Shown: positions 52,601 through 62,849 of the stretch, piece after piece
Position numbering within the stretch: the first letter of the stretch is position 1
How the letters are laid out: every line of letters begins with the position of its first letter
DNA from: Oryzias latipes
Taxonomy: Eukaryota > Chordata > Actinopteri > Beloniformes > Adrianichthyidae
Direction of reading: 5' to 3'
DNA: 64,000 bases
Assembly (NCBI RefSeq): GCF_002234675.1
Contig: NC_019867.2
Coordinates: forward strand, 29,840,247 to 29,904,246
Notes under the pieces: model-generated
Database searches by the model: none
The model's input: only the letters and a program-made list of their open reading frames with translations
What the model was told of the DNA's origin: nothing
Translations under genes and position numbers: made by a program

Positions 52601-53827
52601 GTCATTCCAAAAGCACTGAGAAACGACATTCTGGATATTCTTCACACTGGTCACCAAGGCGAGACTAAATGCATACTGCTTGCCAGAGAATCTGTGTTTT
52701 GGCCAGGTATTAGCAGCACCATTAGAGAAATGGTGAAAGGATGTCATGTGTGCAGCATGTTTCAGCCAGCACAGCAGAAACTACCCATAATGCAACCTGA
52801 CCTTCCAACACGACCATGGGAAATACTTGGTTCTGACATATTCGAGTTCGACAGCCATAAATACTTGATCATTGTAGACTACTATTCTCGTTTTCCAGTC
52901 GTGAGACTACTACCTGATATATCTGCTAGGACAGTGTGCACATATTTCAAGAGTGTTCTGGGTGAGCATGGACTACCTTCAACAATAATTGCAGACTGTG
53001 GCACACAGTATGTAAGTGAAGAGTTCAAAAAGAGGTGTGAAGATTCAAACATCACCTTAAAGTTCAGCTCTCCCTATCACCATCAAGCTAACAGTGTAGC
53101 TGAAAGAGCTGTAGGGACTGTGAAAGCACTGTGGAAAAAAGCAAAGGAGGACAACACCTGCCCTTACACAGCACTGTGGATGTACAGAATAACACCACTG
53201 GATGACAACATGCCATCACCATATGAGCTGCTATATGGCAGAAAACCAAAATCCTTACTGCCAATCAGCAAAGGAGCTCTTCTGTCACACCATCCACATG
53301 CTGACGACCACCTGGAGATGAACAGGGCAAAGCAAGTGAAGCAGCAGGAGTTTTATGACATGCGTGCTGGGAAAGAGAGAAGTGACCTTCAGGACGAGGA
53401 GCAAGTGTATGTGAGGAACACACTAAAAAAGATATGGGAGCCAGGCACTATCTTGAACAGGCCTAATCCCATAAGAGAGCCCAGGACATACCTTGTTGAC
53501 ATCGAAGGAAAAACCTACCAGAGGACAAGGGAACATCTCAAACCCAGACAAACAGAGACACCCAGTGGAAATCGACAGTTAAGATCACCTCCAACAGATG
53601 AATCAATACCAGTTTCTCCACCATATCACTCACCAGAAGATACCACATCTACCATATCTGGCTCACTGGAGAAGACCACTCTTGGTTCCCCACAGAAGTC
53701 AGGAGATGTGGAAATCTCCGGAGAGAAACCCCCAGTGATGTACAACAACAGGGGAGGATATCAGATGAGAAGCCAGAGTACTAGATCTGGGAGGATTACA
53801 CGCATACCACTTAAATTTAATGAGTAG
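49667..53827 (+). CDS. Gypsy gag-pol polyprotein, 1386 codons, uninterrupted
   Basis: Gag and pol are fused in one frame. Approximate residues: capsid-like gag 1-230; two zinc knuckles 237-272 (CYRCGGSH, CRYCGKTGHFLKVC); aspartic protease active site DTGAD near 339; reverse transcriptase about 470-640, with SVIDTKKGYW and catalytic IADDL near 624; RNase H from about 765 (QCDAST, NIERECLAVM, ETDHSPL); integrase zinc-binding region from about 990 (HTGHQG to CHVC); integrase core with SDIFE (1056), ADCGTQ (1109) and AERA (1146); and a C-terminal GPY/F-like segment. All catalytic acidic residues looked for are present. The knuckle arrangement and RT block resemble the Mag-like (K02A2.6-type) Gypsy lineage. 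No stop or frameshift is seen, so it may be competent. This is a retrotransposon product, not a host gene. Confidence 0.95.
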   Translation: MAERFQPPCMDWTSPGDVHKRFKLFKQKCELIFEGPLSDTEEDKKVRLLLLWIGDKGLEIYNTAIFANEDDKLKLDPVFEKLEGYSRPQSNYILARFQLRCLKQGELPLEEFVTKARLLIDEGGYAQETKEETLRDTLVFGLKSDQVRSDAIKLGNALTFKQVYDLAKVEESTRAQMDIISRGSRQPTDVHAVRSKQKMFASQHKQQKPHMKESDFRKGEKPNRQLNTRKLHFTPNGCYRCGGSHQRSDPCPAKSAQCRYCGKTGHFLKVCIKRNKQLHEINSPDDIHHCDYDTDNTRSSATIGSVTSVCAVDTACKFPDKLFVKVKLNDSYTMNMKIDTGADTCILTTDDLQTLPFEPRITSSDTILSGYGGSIIKNVGVAEIKVSYKQKSIVTKFNIVNAPSGSPSMLGCSQAQELGLITVNIDHLKSMSTLTREKVLQKYKECFDKIGKFPGEKYHIELVDDPKPVIHPPRAVPVHIMPLYKAELEKMKADDIITEVTEPTEWVNSITCRITKGENDQQKIRLCLDPKDLNKNIKRAHYPTRTIDELLPLQHGKKYFSVIDTKKGYWHEELDYESSLLCTFNTPFGRYRFKRLPFGLVVSQDIFQRKLDSIFNNIANVSGIADDLIISGATEEEHDEAFIKVMEAAKKNNIGFNSEKLQFKQNKVSFYGHTLTEEGLLPSEDKLQAIKDIQAPTSTKELQTLLGMVTYLNRFSTKLAELVAPLRELNKKNVHFRWEPHHQQALDNIKKELCTKQLLSYYDSDPNTVTILQCDASTLGLGAWIRQIDQHGQEKIVGMASRCLSPTESRYSNIERECLAVMFGLEKFEYYLLGRQVMVETDHSPLEQIFKKNLAETPTRLQRFILRCLKFDIEVKYKPGRSIPLADALSRICQKTTKEITTSNQSGVHFISTATRLVDDKAVREAMADDPIMNMLKATIYKGWPQYRKQCPPELWEYWTFRCDLVLEDGLILKGERIVIPKALRNDILDILHTGHQGETKCILLARESVFWPGISSTIREMVKGCHVCSMFQPAQQKLPIMQPDLPTRPWEILGSDIFEFDSHKYLIIVDYYSRFPVVRLLPDISARTVCTYFKSVLGEHGLPSTIIADCGTQYVSEEFKKRCEDSNITLKFSSPYHHQANSVAERAVGTVKALWKKAKEDNTCPYTALWMYRITPLDDNMPSPYELLYGRKPKSLLPISKGALLSHHPHADDHLEMNRAKQVKQQEFYDMRAGKERSDLQDEEQVYVRNTLKKIWEPGTILNRPNPIREPRTYLVDIEGKTYQRTREHLKPRQTETPSGNRQLRSPPTDESIPVSPPYHSPEDTTSTISGSLEKTTLGSPQKSGDVEISGEKPPVMYNNRGGYQMRSQSTRSGRITRIPLKFNE

Positions 53828-53881
53828 AAAAACTTATACTGTTTTATAAAGTTAAACGAGTATGTTATTAAAAGAGGGGGA

Positions 53882-54133
53882 TGTCATAGTATTATTATGT
53901 TAAGAGTAAAAATGCAAGGAGACAACATAGATGTTGTTATTCAGAGCACTTTTGTTATATTCCACTAGATGGCAGTGTGAGAGACCAGATGCTTTATTTT
54001 ACGCTCTGTATATTCTGTTCAGCACTCTCTTTGACTGTTCTGTATGCCAGTGTGCATCGATCGTTGGCTGAGGAAATTAAAATTACAAGTTGGCTGATAT
54101 CAGGTATCCTCATTTCTTCCCACACCTCCGACA
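53882..54133 (+). repeat. 3' LTR of the Gypsy element
   Basis: 252 bp, identical by eye to the 5' LTR. Preceded by the polypurine tract. Confidence 0.95.
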
Positions 54134-54239
54134 CTCATCTTTTCAGGATCTTGAAAAGCAAAAGTCAGAAACTAAGTTTGCAGGACAGCCCCCCCCCTCA
54201 CTTCTGCTGAGATGATGCTTCTCAGATATCAGGGGCTCA

Positions 54240-54553
54240 AGTTGCCTCCTCCTCCTCTTCCTCCTCCTCCTCCGGGTCGGAAACGGGATGTGATGTAAAA
54301 TCTCAGAAACTTTTTTTTTTTGTTCCTCGGTGAGCTGAACTTTCTCCGCCGACGCTTCGAACTTTTCCAGCCGCAGAAGACGCGCTGAGACCCGGGCCCG
54401 GAGCGCAACAGGAGCCGCTCTCCTCCGCCATGATCCTGTGAGCCGCTCCGCGCACGGACACGCACGCGCGGCCCGAACCGAAGCCGAGCGGAGCGGAGCG
54501 GGACAAACCGGGCCGAGGCTCGCTGCTGGATACGGAGGGGAAAGTGCGGCTCG
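54240..54553 (+). promoter_or_regulatory. CpG-rich promoter and probable noncoding first exon of a downstream gene
   Basis: 54300-54560 is the densest CpG stretch of the right half. A (CTC)n run at 54247-54273 precedes it. It ends in a strong donor, CTCG|GTGAGC at 54553/54554. The only ATG in the plausible exon (54430) opens a four-codon uORF (ATGATCCTGTGA). No coding frame is recognisable, so the coding exons would lie further right. The gene is not identified. Confidence 0.45.
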
Positions 54554-54779
54554 GTGAGCAGTCCGAACCGAACCCGAAACGCAGAAGAACGAATCCGATG
54601 TGGAGTCACGATGACGTCAGAGACGCGTTAGACGAACAGAACCAGATTTAATCAAGTGAAGCTCTGCAGCGGTCTGGTTCTGGTCGGGGTTGCAGGTTCT
54701 GGAACTTTGTGCTGAATTGTTCCTCAGCAGAAACGCGAAGCAGAGTTTGACAGATTACAAGTCAGATAAATGCATCAAG

Positions 54780-55460
54780 AGATCTGAACTCCAGAATAAA
54801 CGCAGATTGGAGTGGATTAAACAGATTAAATCGCACCAGTGTGAGAATAAACTCCAGATTTAGGATTTTAAAAGATGGACTCTAGAATGACATCTCTGGA
54901 TTATAATCAAATTTAAAACGAATCATTATTAAAGCGGGTCAACAATGAAATGATTAACCATTTAAAGAACAAGCAGTGTTAGAGATAAAACCTCTAATTA
55001 AAGAGGATTCATATTAGATTAAGTCACAAGTGAGACAAGTCACGAAGTTTAACTCTAGATTAACATTCATCAATGAGAAACGATAGATTAAAGAGTATTA
55101 ATGATATTTAACTCCAGTTTAAAGTTGTATTATGAGAATTTACATTTGAGATTAAAGTACAACAATAGGAAATCAAATCTCGGATTAAAGAACACCGATG
55201 AGAGGAAAAATAAAGAAAATAAGAAATAAACCTCCAGATTTAACCAAAATCAGGTGAATTGATGTGAGATTGAAAAAAAAAAACTAGGATATTTGACACC
55301 AGGTTACTATGAAATTAGATTTAACCCCAGATTAAAGTTAATTGATGAGATATCAAATCCAGATTAAAGATGTATGCATCCCTGTTTACGTGCATTACAG
55401 GGACGTAATCCGTCAGAAACAATTAAAACCCAGCATTAAAAGCAATTAATAGAAAGTGAA
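54780..55460. repeat. Degenerate AT-rich tandem repeat, about 36-50 bp unit
   Basis: A diverged motif close to AACTCCAGATTAAAG, then ATTAATGAGA, recurs about fifteen times. Clear examples are at about 54847, 55050, 55105, 55331 and 55360. Units vary in length. It lies in the putative first intron of the downstream gene. Confidence 0.5.
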
Positions 55461-57884
55461 ACAGATTGATGGTAAAATGATGAAAATCCGTGTTGGATGA
55501 TGAGAAGTTTCTGCAGAAAGATGCATGAACGTCTCTGACGTGTTCGTGAAGGTGTGAGCCTGCAGAGCCAGTGTGTTCGCGTTTATGCCCACTTTTAAAT
55601 GCAGAACTGTCTGCAGTGATGTGGTCTGAGGGGGCGGGGCTTCCTCTCGGGTCAAAGGTCAGATCAGACGTCCTAAACCTAAGGTTGCGTCTGAATTCCT
55701 TCACTACTCCCTACATAGTGCTCTATATAGTGTGTTCGCCATGTTGTAGTGCTGTCTGAATCTATAATTCCAAAATCCAGTGCGAAAATCAGTGTGCATC
55801 GACGCTCACTAGATTGGAAAATATAGACCACAATGCATTGCAGCGGAGCAATTTTTGCCAAAAGAATTTATATAAATGTATTTCTTATATATACCTGGCA
55901 TGTTCTTATCTTCAGAACTCAGTGGAAGGATTCATAAATGATGGGTGCAAAACGATGATATCAATTAGATTTTAAACTTAGTGAAATTCAATGACGTCAT
56001 AGTCGCTGTTTAAAACAAATAGTCGGATTTTCTTTTAAATTCCAGGGCTCTGCATAGTCCAGCACTAAATAGTTTTTTAGTAGTTAAGGATTAGGGTGTG
56101 TTTGGAGGTCAAATATGCTCCTCTTTCCTGACTCCGCTGTCGCCATGGCAACATTAAAACTTAGTTGAATTCAGTTTTATAAAGCTTCCAAAAAAAGGCT
56201 AAAGACATAAAGAAAATTCTGATTCACTGCAAAAAGTTTAACAATTGTTCAGCTTTAATTGGGTTCAGATTATGCAAATAAATCAATCAGCACTTTTCCT
56301 ATGAAAGCTTAATTAAAGACAAATGATCCCAACTGTGTTTTAATGATTGGTTATATAGAAATGTCTTATAGACGTGGGTTTCAGTATCTCCACATCATTA
56401 GACCGGCAAGAGGGAGACTGTGGGAAAGAAAACATTATGAAACCCCCAGCAGAACCAGAACCAGAACCAGACCTATGGGTGTCGGGATGATCCTTTATTC
56501 TTCAATTTGTTTACTAGGGATGTCATTTTAGCAACTATTGAATATGATATTTGTGGCTTTTGCCAATCTGATTCACTTTTGATTTAGGTTCATTCTGAAC
56601 GATCCGATTCTCTGACCCAAACTGGATCCAAATCATCTTTATCCCAAACTTCCAGCAGACAGAACTTCCTGCTACTGGACAGCGAAGTTTTCCAGATTCT
56701 TGGATTTCTTCCAGATCGTCAATCGCAAATGAAATATGTGTCCAAACAAACAAGTACACAAGTGCTGTCTGCTATGATGCACTTGGTTCTTTATATATTA
56801 TAGTAAATAAAAACCTGCTTTCTCATGCAGGCATGGATTAAAAACAGCGGTTCTTCATGTCTTTTATGACCTTAAGCCCCCCCAGCAGCTGTTATTAAGC
56901 AGAGGATCCATCCAGAGTGACTTAAAGAGAACCCAACAGTGGCTTTAAAGTTGCCGATTAGCAGAAAAAAAGAACAAAACATTAAAAATGCTAAAACACA
57001 AAACATTCAGGAGACAAAATCCCAACGGTGAGGCAGCTGTGTCCGCACAGCTTTCAATGTTTCCTGTTTATCATTTTAAAAAAAATGTCAATAATTAACA
57101 AAATTGTAAAGTTTTTACAGAAAATATGTGCTCAAAGCTCAGGTTCAAACATAAAGAAGGCGTGTTGGCGCCATCTTGAATAGAGCAGTGACATCACGGC
57201 GTTCCATCAATGCCAACTAACTTGTTCCCCTCCTGCTGCGTCTGGATCTTCCCAGATTGTGGGTTGTTTGTTGCATCATCGATTGAAAGAACTGATCCGT
57301 CCTGCAGGCTGTGTCTGAAGAAGCTGGGGTCCTCCTGCAAACGTTTCAGGAGGACTCCATGCGTGAGCATGCGTGTGCACGTGCAGCACATCGTGTCAGG
57401 ATCATGCTCAGGTTATTTTCAGACATGAAACATGAACTGCTGCTGCTGCTGTGGGCGAGGAGCTCCCGCCTAAAGGCAAAGAGAAACACCTGAGAGAGGT
57501 CAGTCAGTGTAGCTCTGCCTCCCAGAACCGCTCTGGACTCGGTTCTGTGTGGTCCCGCATGGTTCCGCCTTTGCCGTCACATCTGAGCAGCGTTTGGTCT
57601 TGTCACATTTCAGCGTCTGTCATCTGAGAAGAGTTTGAGATTCCCCAGCACGAACATCTGGAGATGATTGTCCTGCTTCTTCTTTGTGAGTTTGTCCGTC
57701 CTCAAAGCTCCGCCTTTTTTATTCTTTTAAAAAAATAATTACAAAAAACCCCCACAAATCATTGTCTTCAGACGGACTCCATAACCTAAAGAAGCCGGAT
57801 ACATCCACCTCATCTTCTGTGTGTTGCTATGGTAACCCTTTTGGGGGTGGAGTCGTAGTTATTGTGGTTGAGGGTCAGAAGTTT
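55461..57884. other. Intron-like DNA, little recognised
   Basis: The block beginning TTGCGTCTGAATTCCTTCAC (55684) to about 56110 looks like a MITE of a common fish type, but ends and duplications are unclear. The rest shows no gene or repeat I can name. Confidence 0.3.
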
Positions 57885-58020
57885 GAGCGGTGCTAGGTTA
57901 GCACTCTCACCTCACAGCGAGAAGGCGCTGGTTCAAGCCCGGGTTCTCCTCATGCATGTGTGGGTTTTCTCCGGCACGGTCCAAGAACATGCTTCATGGG
58001 TTCATGGATGTCTCTAAATC
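57885..58020 (+). mobile_element. tRNA-like SINE fragment
   Basis: It has an A-box-like GCTAGGTTAGCACTCTCACC, a B-box GGTTCAAGCCC, then GTGTGGGTTTTCTCCGGC, a widespread fish repeat. Related scraps occur at 7768 and, antisense, at 62990-63085. Confidence 0.5.
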
Positions 58021-59029
58021 TGTTACCATAATCTGCCTTCACTCAACAATAGTGAAGAGGCTTCTGAAGATGGAAGTTTCTGGTAATTTACAGTTAAAAA
58101 ACTGCAAAGAGCATTTATGATCTGTGGTGATGGAACTACAAAGAACAGACTGTGGTTGCAGCTGCTGCTTTGCATCCCATGGTGAAGATGCTCAGCTCTT
58201 AGAGATGTGGGCAGCGAGGATGAGGAGCAGAGCTGCGTGCCACATGTCGGGTTGAGCTTGGTCCAGACCACAGTTGGTTTTTCTCACACTTCAATCTAGA
58301 ACATGGGCTGCAGAACTCAGACGGATTCCAGGATCATGTTTCTGTTAGTTTTTCACTTGGAATACTTCAAACAAGCAACTATTTCAGGTTTCAGACCCTC
58401 AAACAAACGTTTTTTCATTTGTGTTTGAGGGTGAAGCATCTGCCCTTTGTTGAGCTCCTCCACAGAGGTTCTTATGAGCAGATCTCCACTTTTAAGAAAA
58501 CCTCTAAAGCCTTTAAAACATTGCAAACCAATTGTTTTTTACTTAATAAACTCAAAATGTCTGGTCCTTTTGGGGTTGAGGGTCCGGAATCACTTGCAGA
58601 TGAACTCTGGTGCAGTTCACTACAGGAATTCTGTTTAATGGAGGTTAAAAAAGAAAAGAATATAAAATCTGAAGGATTGTGGGTGAAGGAGCTGCAGTGT
58701 GGATGTAAAGATCTGTTTTCAAAATGATTGTTAATATTCTTTAAATTCCAGGATTGTGATTTTTTTTTTTTACTGTCTGACTATATTGAATTAAACTACA
58801 ATTAAACCAGACCCTTCATCGGCACATTTAAACAATTAATTTAAGATTCTTACCTCTCACTAAATGTTGCAGTGGCTGCTATTCAAAGTTATGGCTTGAA
58901 AATGGTCATTAAGGAAATCGATCCACCTTAAATCTAAAAGCAAAATCCCTCATTTCTGTTTTAGAGCATGAAATCGGATTCTGATTGGTTCTGTTTTGGG
59001 GAAACGTTGGTCTTTGTAGCGACTTCGCC

Positions 59030-59610
59030 CAGATAGAAAGTTCACATTTGTGAAATGATCAATCGCTTGATGGATCTGACCCATTGACTGTATCTGAGAA
59101 CTGGAATGAGTGAAGTCGTTCATTGCTTCCAGCTTCAAAGAAATGAAGTCAAGTCAGTCGCCATTTCTTCACGATACGGGCGCCGCCGTGTTGTTAGACG
59201 ACGTCGGTAAGCAGTAATTTGTCCAAGTTGGTCTGAGCCATCGTTTCTATGGCCACCACTCTCACCAATCAGGAATGAGCTTGTTGGAAGGCCACCCGAG
59301 AGATCTGTCTGATGTTTTTAATGAGGAACCTATTTTTATTGAAGCATCTGATTGGTCAGTTTATTACTGGCATTAGTTGCACTAAAGAAAAAATAGGAAA
59401 AGTATAGAGTTTATTAGGAAGATTTTTTTTTAAAAAGGTATCAGATCCAGAATGATTATTCTGACCAGTAGAATGACTGAAAAACTGCTGTTTATTTCTC
59501 TGTAGAAGTCTATGGGATTTTGGATTTTTGCTTCTTCCTGTTTGAAATTCCAGGGAGGAGGAGTCATCAGTTCAGTTCCAATTTACAGTCAATGATCAGA
59601 CCGTGTGTTT
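59030..59610 (-). repeat. Dispersed repeat D, copy 3
   Basis: Reverse complement of the repeat at 41140-41720 with the same block order. Shared blocks include ACACGGCGGCG, CCTGATTGGTGAGAGT and TAGAGAAATAAACAGC. Confidence 0.6.
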
Positions 59611-62380
59611 TAAGATAGTTTCCACGGTAACAGGGTTTTAGAGTCTCTACATCCGTGAACACAGCGTGTGGCAGTTTTTAAACTGTGATATGGTGAAGTA
59701 ATCTGAGGAGAGCCGAGCAGCTAAAGTTTCCTTTTGACCCTAAAGTACGACTGTTTGTGATTTCTCTTTTGCTACGTTACGTTTGGTCTATTAGCAGAGA
59801 ACAACAGCGGCGAGTGTGTCAGATGGATCGTGCTCACTTAAACCAGCGGTGATTGTTGTGTGGTGCAAACCGATTGTCATCGCCACCTCCATCACTGAGT
59901 CTTCTCATGTTTATGAACATCAGAAGACATTTCTTACCTTAGGTGTGCTGTAAATCTGCCTCTAATGATCATGAAGAACTTGCAGAAACATAAGTTCATC
60001 GTCTGCAAACGTGAAGACCTTTCCTTCTTTTATTTGTCTTTCGGGGTGTCATCAAACCAAAGATCAGGGTTGTTTCTTGGGGGACTTCATCAGTGAAACT
60101 CCATTGGAACCCGTGTTTCTCTTCTTCATCCCTTCATGACAGTGAACTGTTTTTTTTTAGGAATAAAATCTCATTCAGAGGGTTTATCTCACAAACATTA
60201 ATTGACGATTCTTTTAGTTTCTTTCTCCTCCTTTTCATTTCCTGTTTCAGTCAGGCAGGTTTCTGTCCAGACTCCCGGCTTCCCTGTGGGGGTCTCCTTG
60301 GTTTTTGCTGACTTGGAACTTGTGCCTCGAGATGGTCAGGACTTTCCCAACCCCCACAATCCCACCCCCTGCTGCCCCTGTCAGGTGTGTTTGATGGTTC
60401 ACCTCGGTGTCTCGTGTCAGCTCTGAGCTGAACATGTTAAGTCAGGCGCCTCGCATTCCTCGAATTCCAGCAGCTGAAGCTGCAGCTCAGCACAAGTGCA
60501 GTCAGACTGCTCGTCATCGCTAAAGTTTGGTCCCAAATCCATGCAGAGGAGGTTTTTTCGTTACCTGAAACGGCAGACTTCCAATGCTCCATAACACTGA
60601 TGGTTTGTTCTGGTGCTGCAACGATGGAGAAACGCTGCTTCCTGCTCTTTTACAGACATTTGAACATTTAGTAGTTTGACAGTCCAGACATTAGACTAGT
60701 TTGACTACCTTTTTTTGGTTAGTTCAATTCTGTCAAAGCTTTTCCTGCTTTTCTTCAATCAGTCCTGGTTTTATCTGCAGCTTCTGACGCAACAGTTCTT
60801 CACCCTGCTGAGGAGACAAACTGATATGTTCAGAACACAGCATGCATGTTCAACCTCTGTCTTTGATGTTTTTAACATTTTCTGATGATGCAAGACACAT
60901 GTAAAGAAAATTAAACTTAAATTGTCCTTTCTGAGCATTTCTTTATTTAAATTGTTGTGATTCAGGAGCAGACAAAGTAATGCTGTTTTAAAATAATCCC
61001 ATATGTGACGTAGAAATACGCTGGGTGGGGCAACAAGCTCCATTCTGATTCATCCACCTGCAGACAAATAGATCCACAAACGTCTCTCTTTTCCTGGAAT
61101 CTGGATCTAAATTGCACGGCTGAACAGCTATGATGTTGCTCACTATTTTGCTGCACTGGTAATGTTAGTTTGGCGTTGTGAGGGGATTTAAGCTAGCGGG
61201 AGAGCAAGGAGTTGGTGCGGCACCAATGGGCCCGCCCACAACTCGGAGGTACATTTCTGATCAGCTCCTGCCGCTCTGCAGAAGCTATGTCCTAGAAAAC
61301 AACACAGGTGTGTTGATTTAGGTAAAGACAGCATCATCCTAACTAAAAGACCACTAGGAACGCTTTGAAAACCGATCAGAAGAAGAAATTTCCCGCGATT
61401 ATTTTAGGTCAAACTCCACTTTACGGCTTCGCCAAACAGTGTTACCAGCTTTTCATAATGTGTGTTTTTGCGGTTTTATGCTGCTGCATGTTTGATAATC
61501 TGAACCACAGACATATTTTAAGTGGACCAGTCATTTCTGTTCCCCTTTGGGATTCTGAATGGCAAAACTTGTCACGACCATATGAACTGGAGTTTATTTC
61601 ATCCACCTCCTCCATTCAAATGTGGGTTGTTAGGTGGGTCAGAGTACAGCCAGATTTTTGCTGCACATAATTTAGTGTAAAGTTGGAAATTTTTACGTAA
61701 ACGTCAAATCGATCGCTTTTCAAACCGCCAGCAGACATTTGAGGAACCGCCAACATTTGGTTGTTCTGGAGTTTAGGAGCGGAGGCTAGCTCTTAGCACA
61801 GAACATGGGTCATTTAGTACTTTTGGTCACTCTGTGGAAAGTTGACCTGTTTTCCAGCGAAAGTGAAGCATGCAGGTGTTCAGGTGAGCTTACACACCTG
61901 ACAAAGGAAGAGGACAATAAACAACAATAAAACCCTGGTGCACATCAAACCAGGATCCACTGTGACTGAAACACAAAACTGAGCACAGAACCACTCTGGT
62001 CCAAAACCTGGGATGTGACGCTCTGCTGAAACAGTTTCACACCTAAAGCGTTGGTTCAACATAAACCGATCAATGTTTAAGCCCCTTTTTGTTGGAATAA
62101 TGTTTGGGAGAAAACGTTGTTTTTTTGAGCTACTTGAACCTGAAAGCAGTGATTTTTGGTGAAAACCGGCCGTACTTTCTGCTCTGAGGTCAGCAGGCCG
62201 TGTTCAGACGGCCTCATTGGTCTCCTCCACAGCTTTTCCTGGCTGGAGTTTTTCTTTCTGTGAACTCATTCTCTTCTCTTTCACCCCAGCGAGCGACAAA
62301 CATGCAGATTCCTGTGTGCAGCAGTCAGGCAAATGCGGAGGGGGGTGGGGGGGGGCAGATTCCTGTGTGTTTGTGCGGCT
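59611..62380. other. Intron-like or intergenic DNA, nothing firm
   Basis: A stretch at 60250-60390 has an acceptor-like CTGTTTCAG before it and CTGTCAG|GTGTGT after it, and is open in one frame. I see no family resemblance. No repeat class is assigned to the remainder. Confidence 0.3.
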
Positions 62381-62384
62381 GAGA

Positions 62385-62530
62385 GAGTGAGGCACACACA
62401 GACAGAGAGAGAGAGAGAGAGAGAGAGAGGGGAGAGGGGGAGAGCTCCAAGTTGCGTTAAAAGTTAGGAATGCTGAGGCTTTTAGTTGTTCTGACGAAGG
62501 AGGAGGAGGAGGAGGAGGAAGAGGAACGGA
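62385..62530. repeat. Purine-rich (GA)n and (GGA)n tract
   Basis: (GA) run at 62403-62428, then GGGGAGAGGGGG, and (GGA)n at 62499-62520. It lies just upstream of the possible first coding exon at 62579. Confidence 0.85.
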
Positions 62531-62578
62531 GGAGAGCAGAAGGAAAACAAAGATGAGTGGGGAGGGAGGGCAGAAATA

Positions 62579-62715
62579 ATGGAGGACAGTCTTCCTCTCA
62601 GAAGCAACAGTGGAGGTGAAGAGGCCACATTTGTGACGTTTGACTCTCATCATCGTCTTCCTCACGAGAGTCCGCTGATGAAGGCCTTGAAACAGAACAT
62701 GTTGATCTGCGTTAG
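62579..62715 (+). CDS. Possible alternative first coding exon of the downstream gene
   Basis: An ATG in good context (AATAATGGAGG) at 62579 opens a soluble, protein-like N-terminus: MEDSLPLRSNSGGEEATFVT, then FDSHHRLPHESPLMKALKQN. Possible donors are weak (GCGTTAGAG near 62710), so the right end is uncertain. A short uORF (62553-62579) overlaps the start. The family is not recognised. It may be chance. Confidence 0.25.
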
Positions 62716-62849
62716 AGCTCTACATATTTGGCTTTGTCTGATTGCTTGTCTCTTCCACACACTTTTGTATGAAAGGATGGACATTTGTATCTGGAAATGC
62801 GTTTGCAGCAAATCAATACGTTTTATCATTTATGGCACTAAAAAATGAT

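Larger units (their letters stand above)
49237..54138 (+). mobile_element. Full-length Ty3/Gypsy LTR retrotransposon
   Basis: The element is 49242-54133 (4.9 kb) with 5-bp duplications CTCAT on both sides (49237-49241, 54134-54138). The two 252-bp LTRs read the same at every base I compared. The primer-binding site (49494-49510), one gag-pol frame (49667-53827) and a polypurine tract (AAAAGAGGGGGA, 53870-53881) are all in place. Identical LTRs and an open frame suggest a recent insertion. There is no env-like frame. Confidence 0.95.

Noticed and set aside
49667-53827. Endogenous retrovirus with envelope
   Set aside because: No env-like frame between integrase and the 3' LTR; domain order and LTR size fit a Gypsy retrotransposon.
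54229-54609. Minus-strand 126-codon frame in the CpG-rich region
   Set aside because: Arg/Gly/Ser-rich compositional reading of a probable 5' exon and promoter; no homology seen.
60247-60435. Candidate exon at 60250-60390
   Set aside because: Acceptor-like and donor-like sites flank it, but the reading resembles no family and several alternatives score equally.
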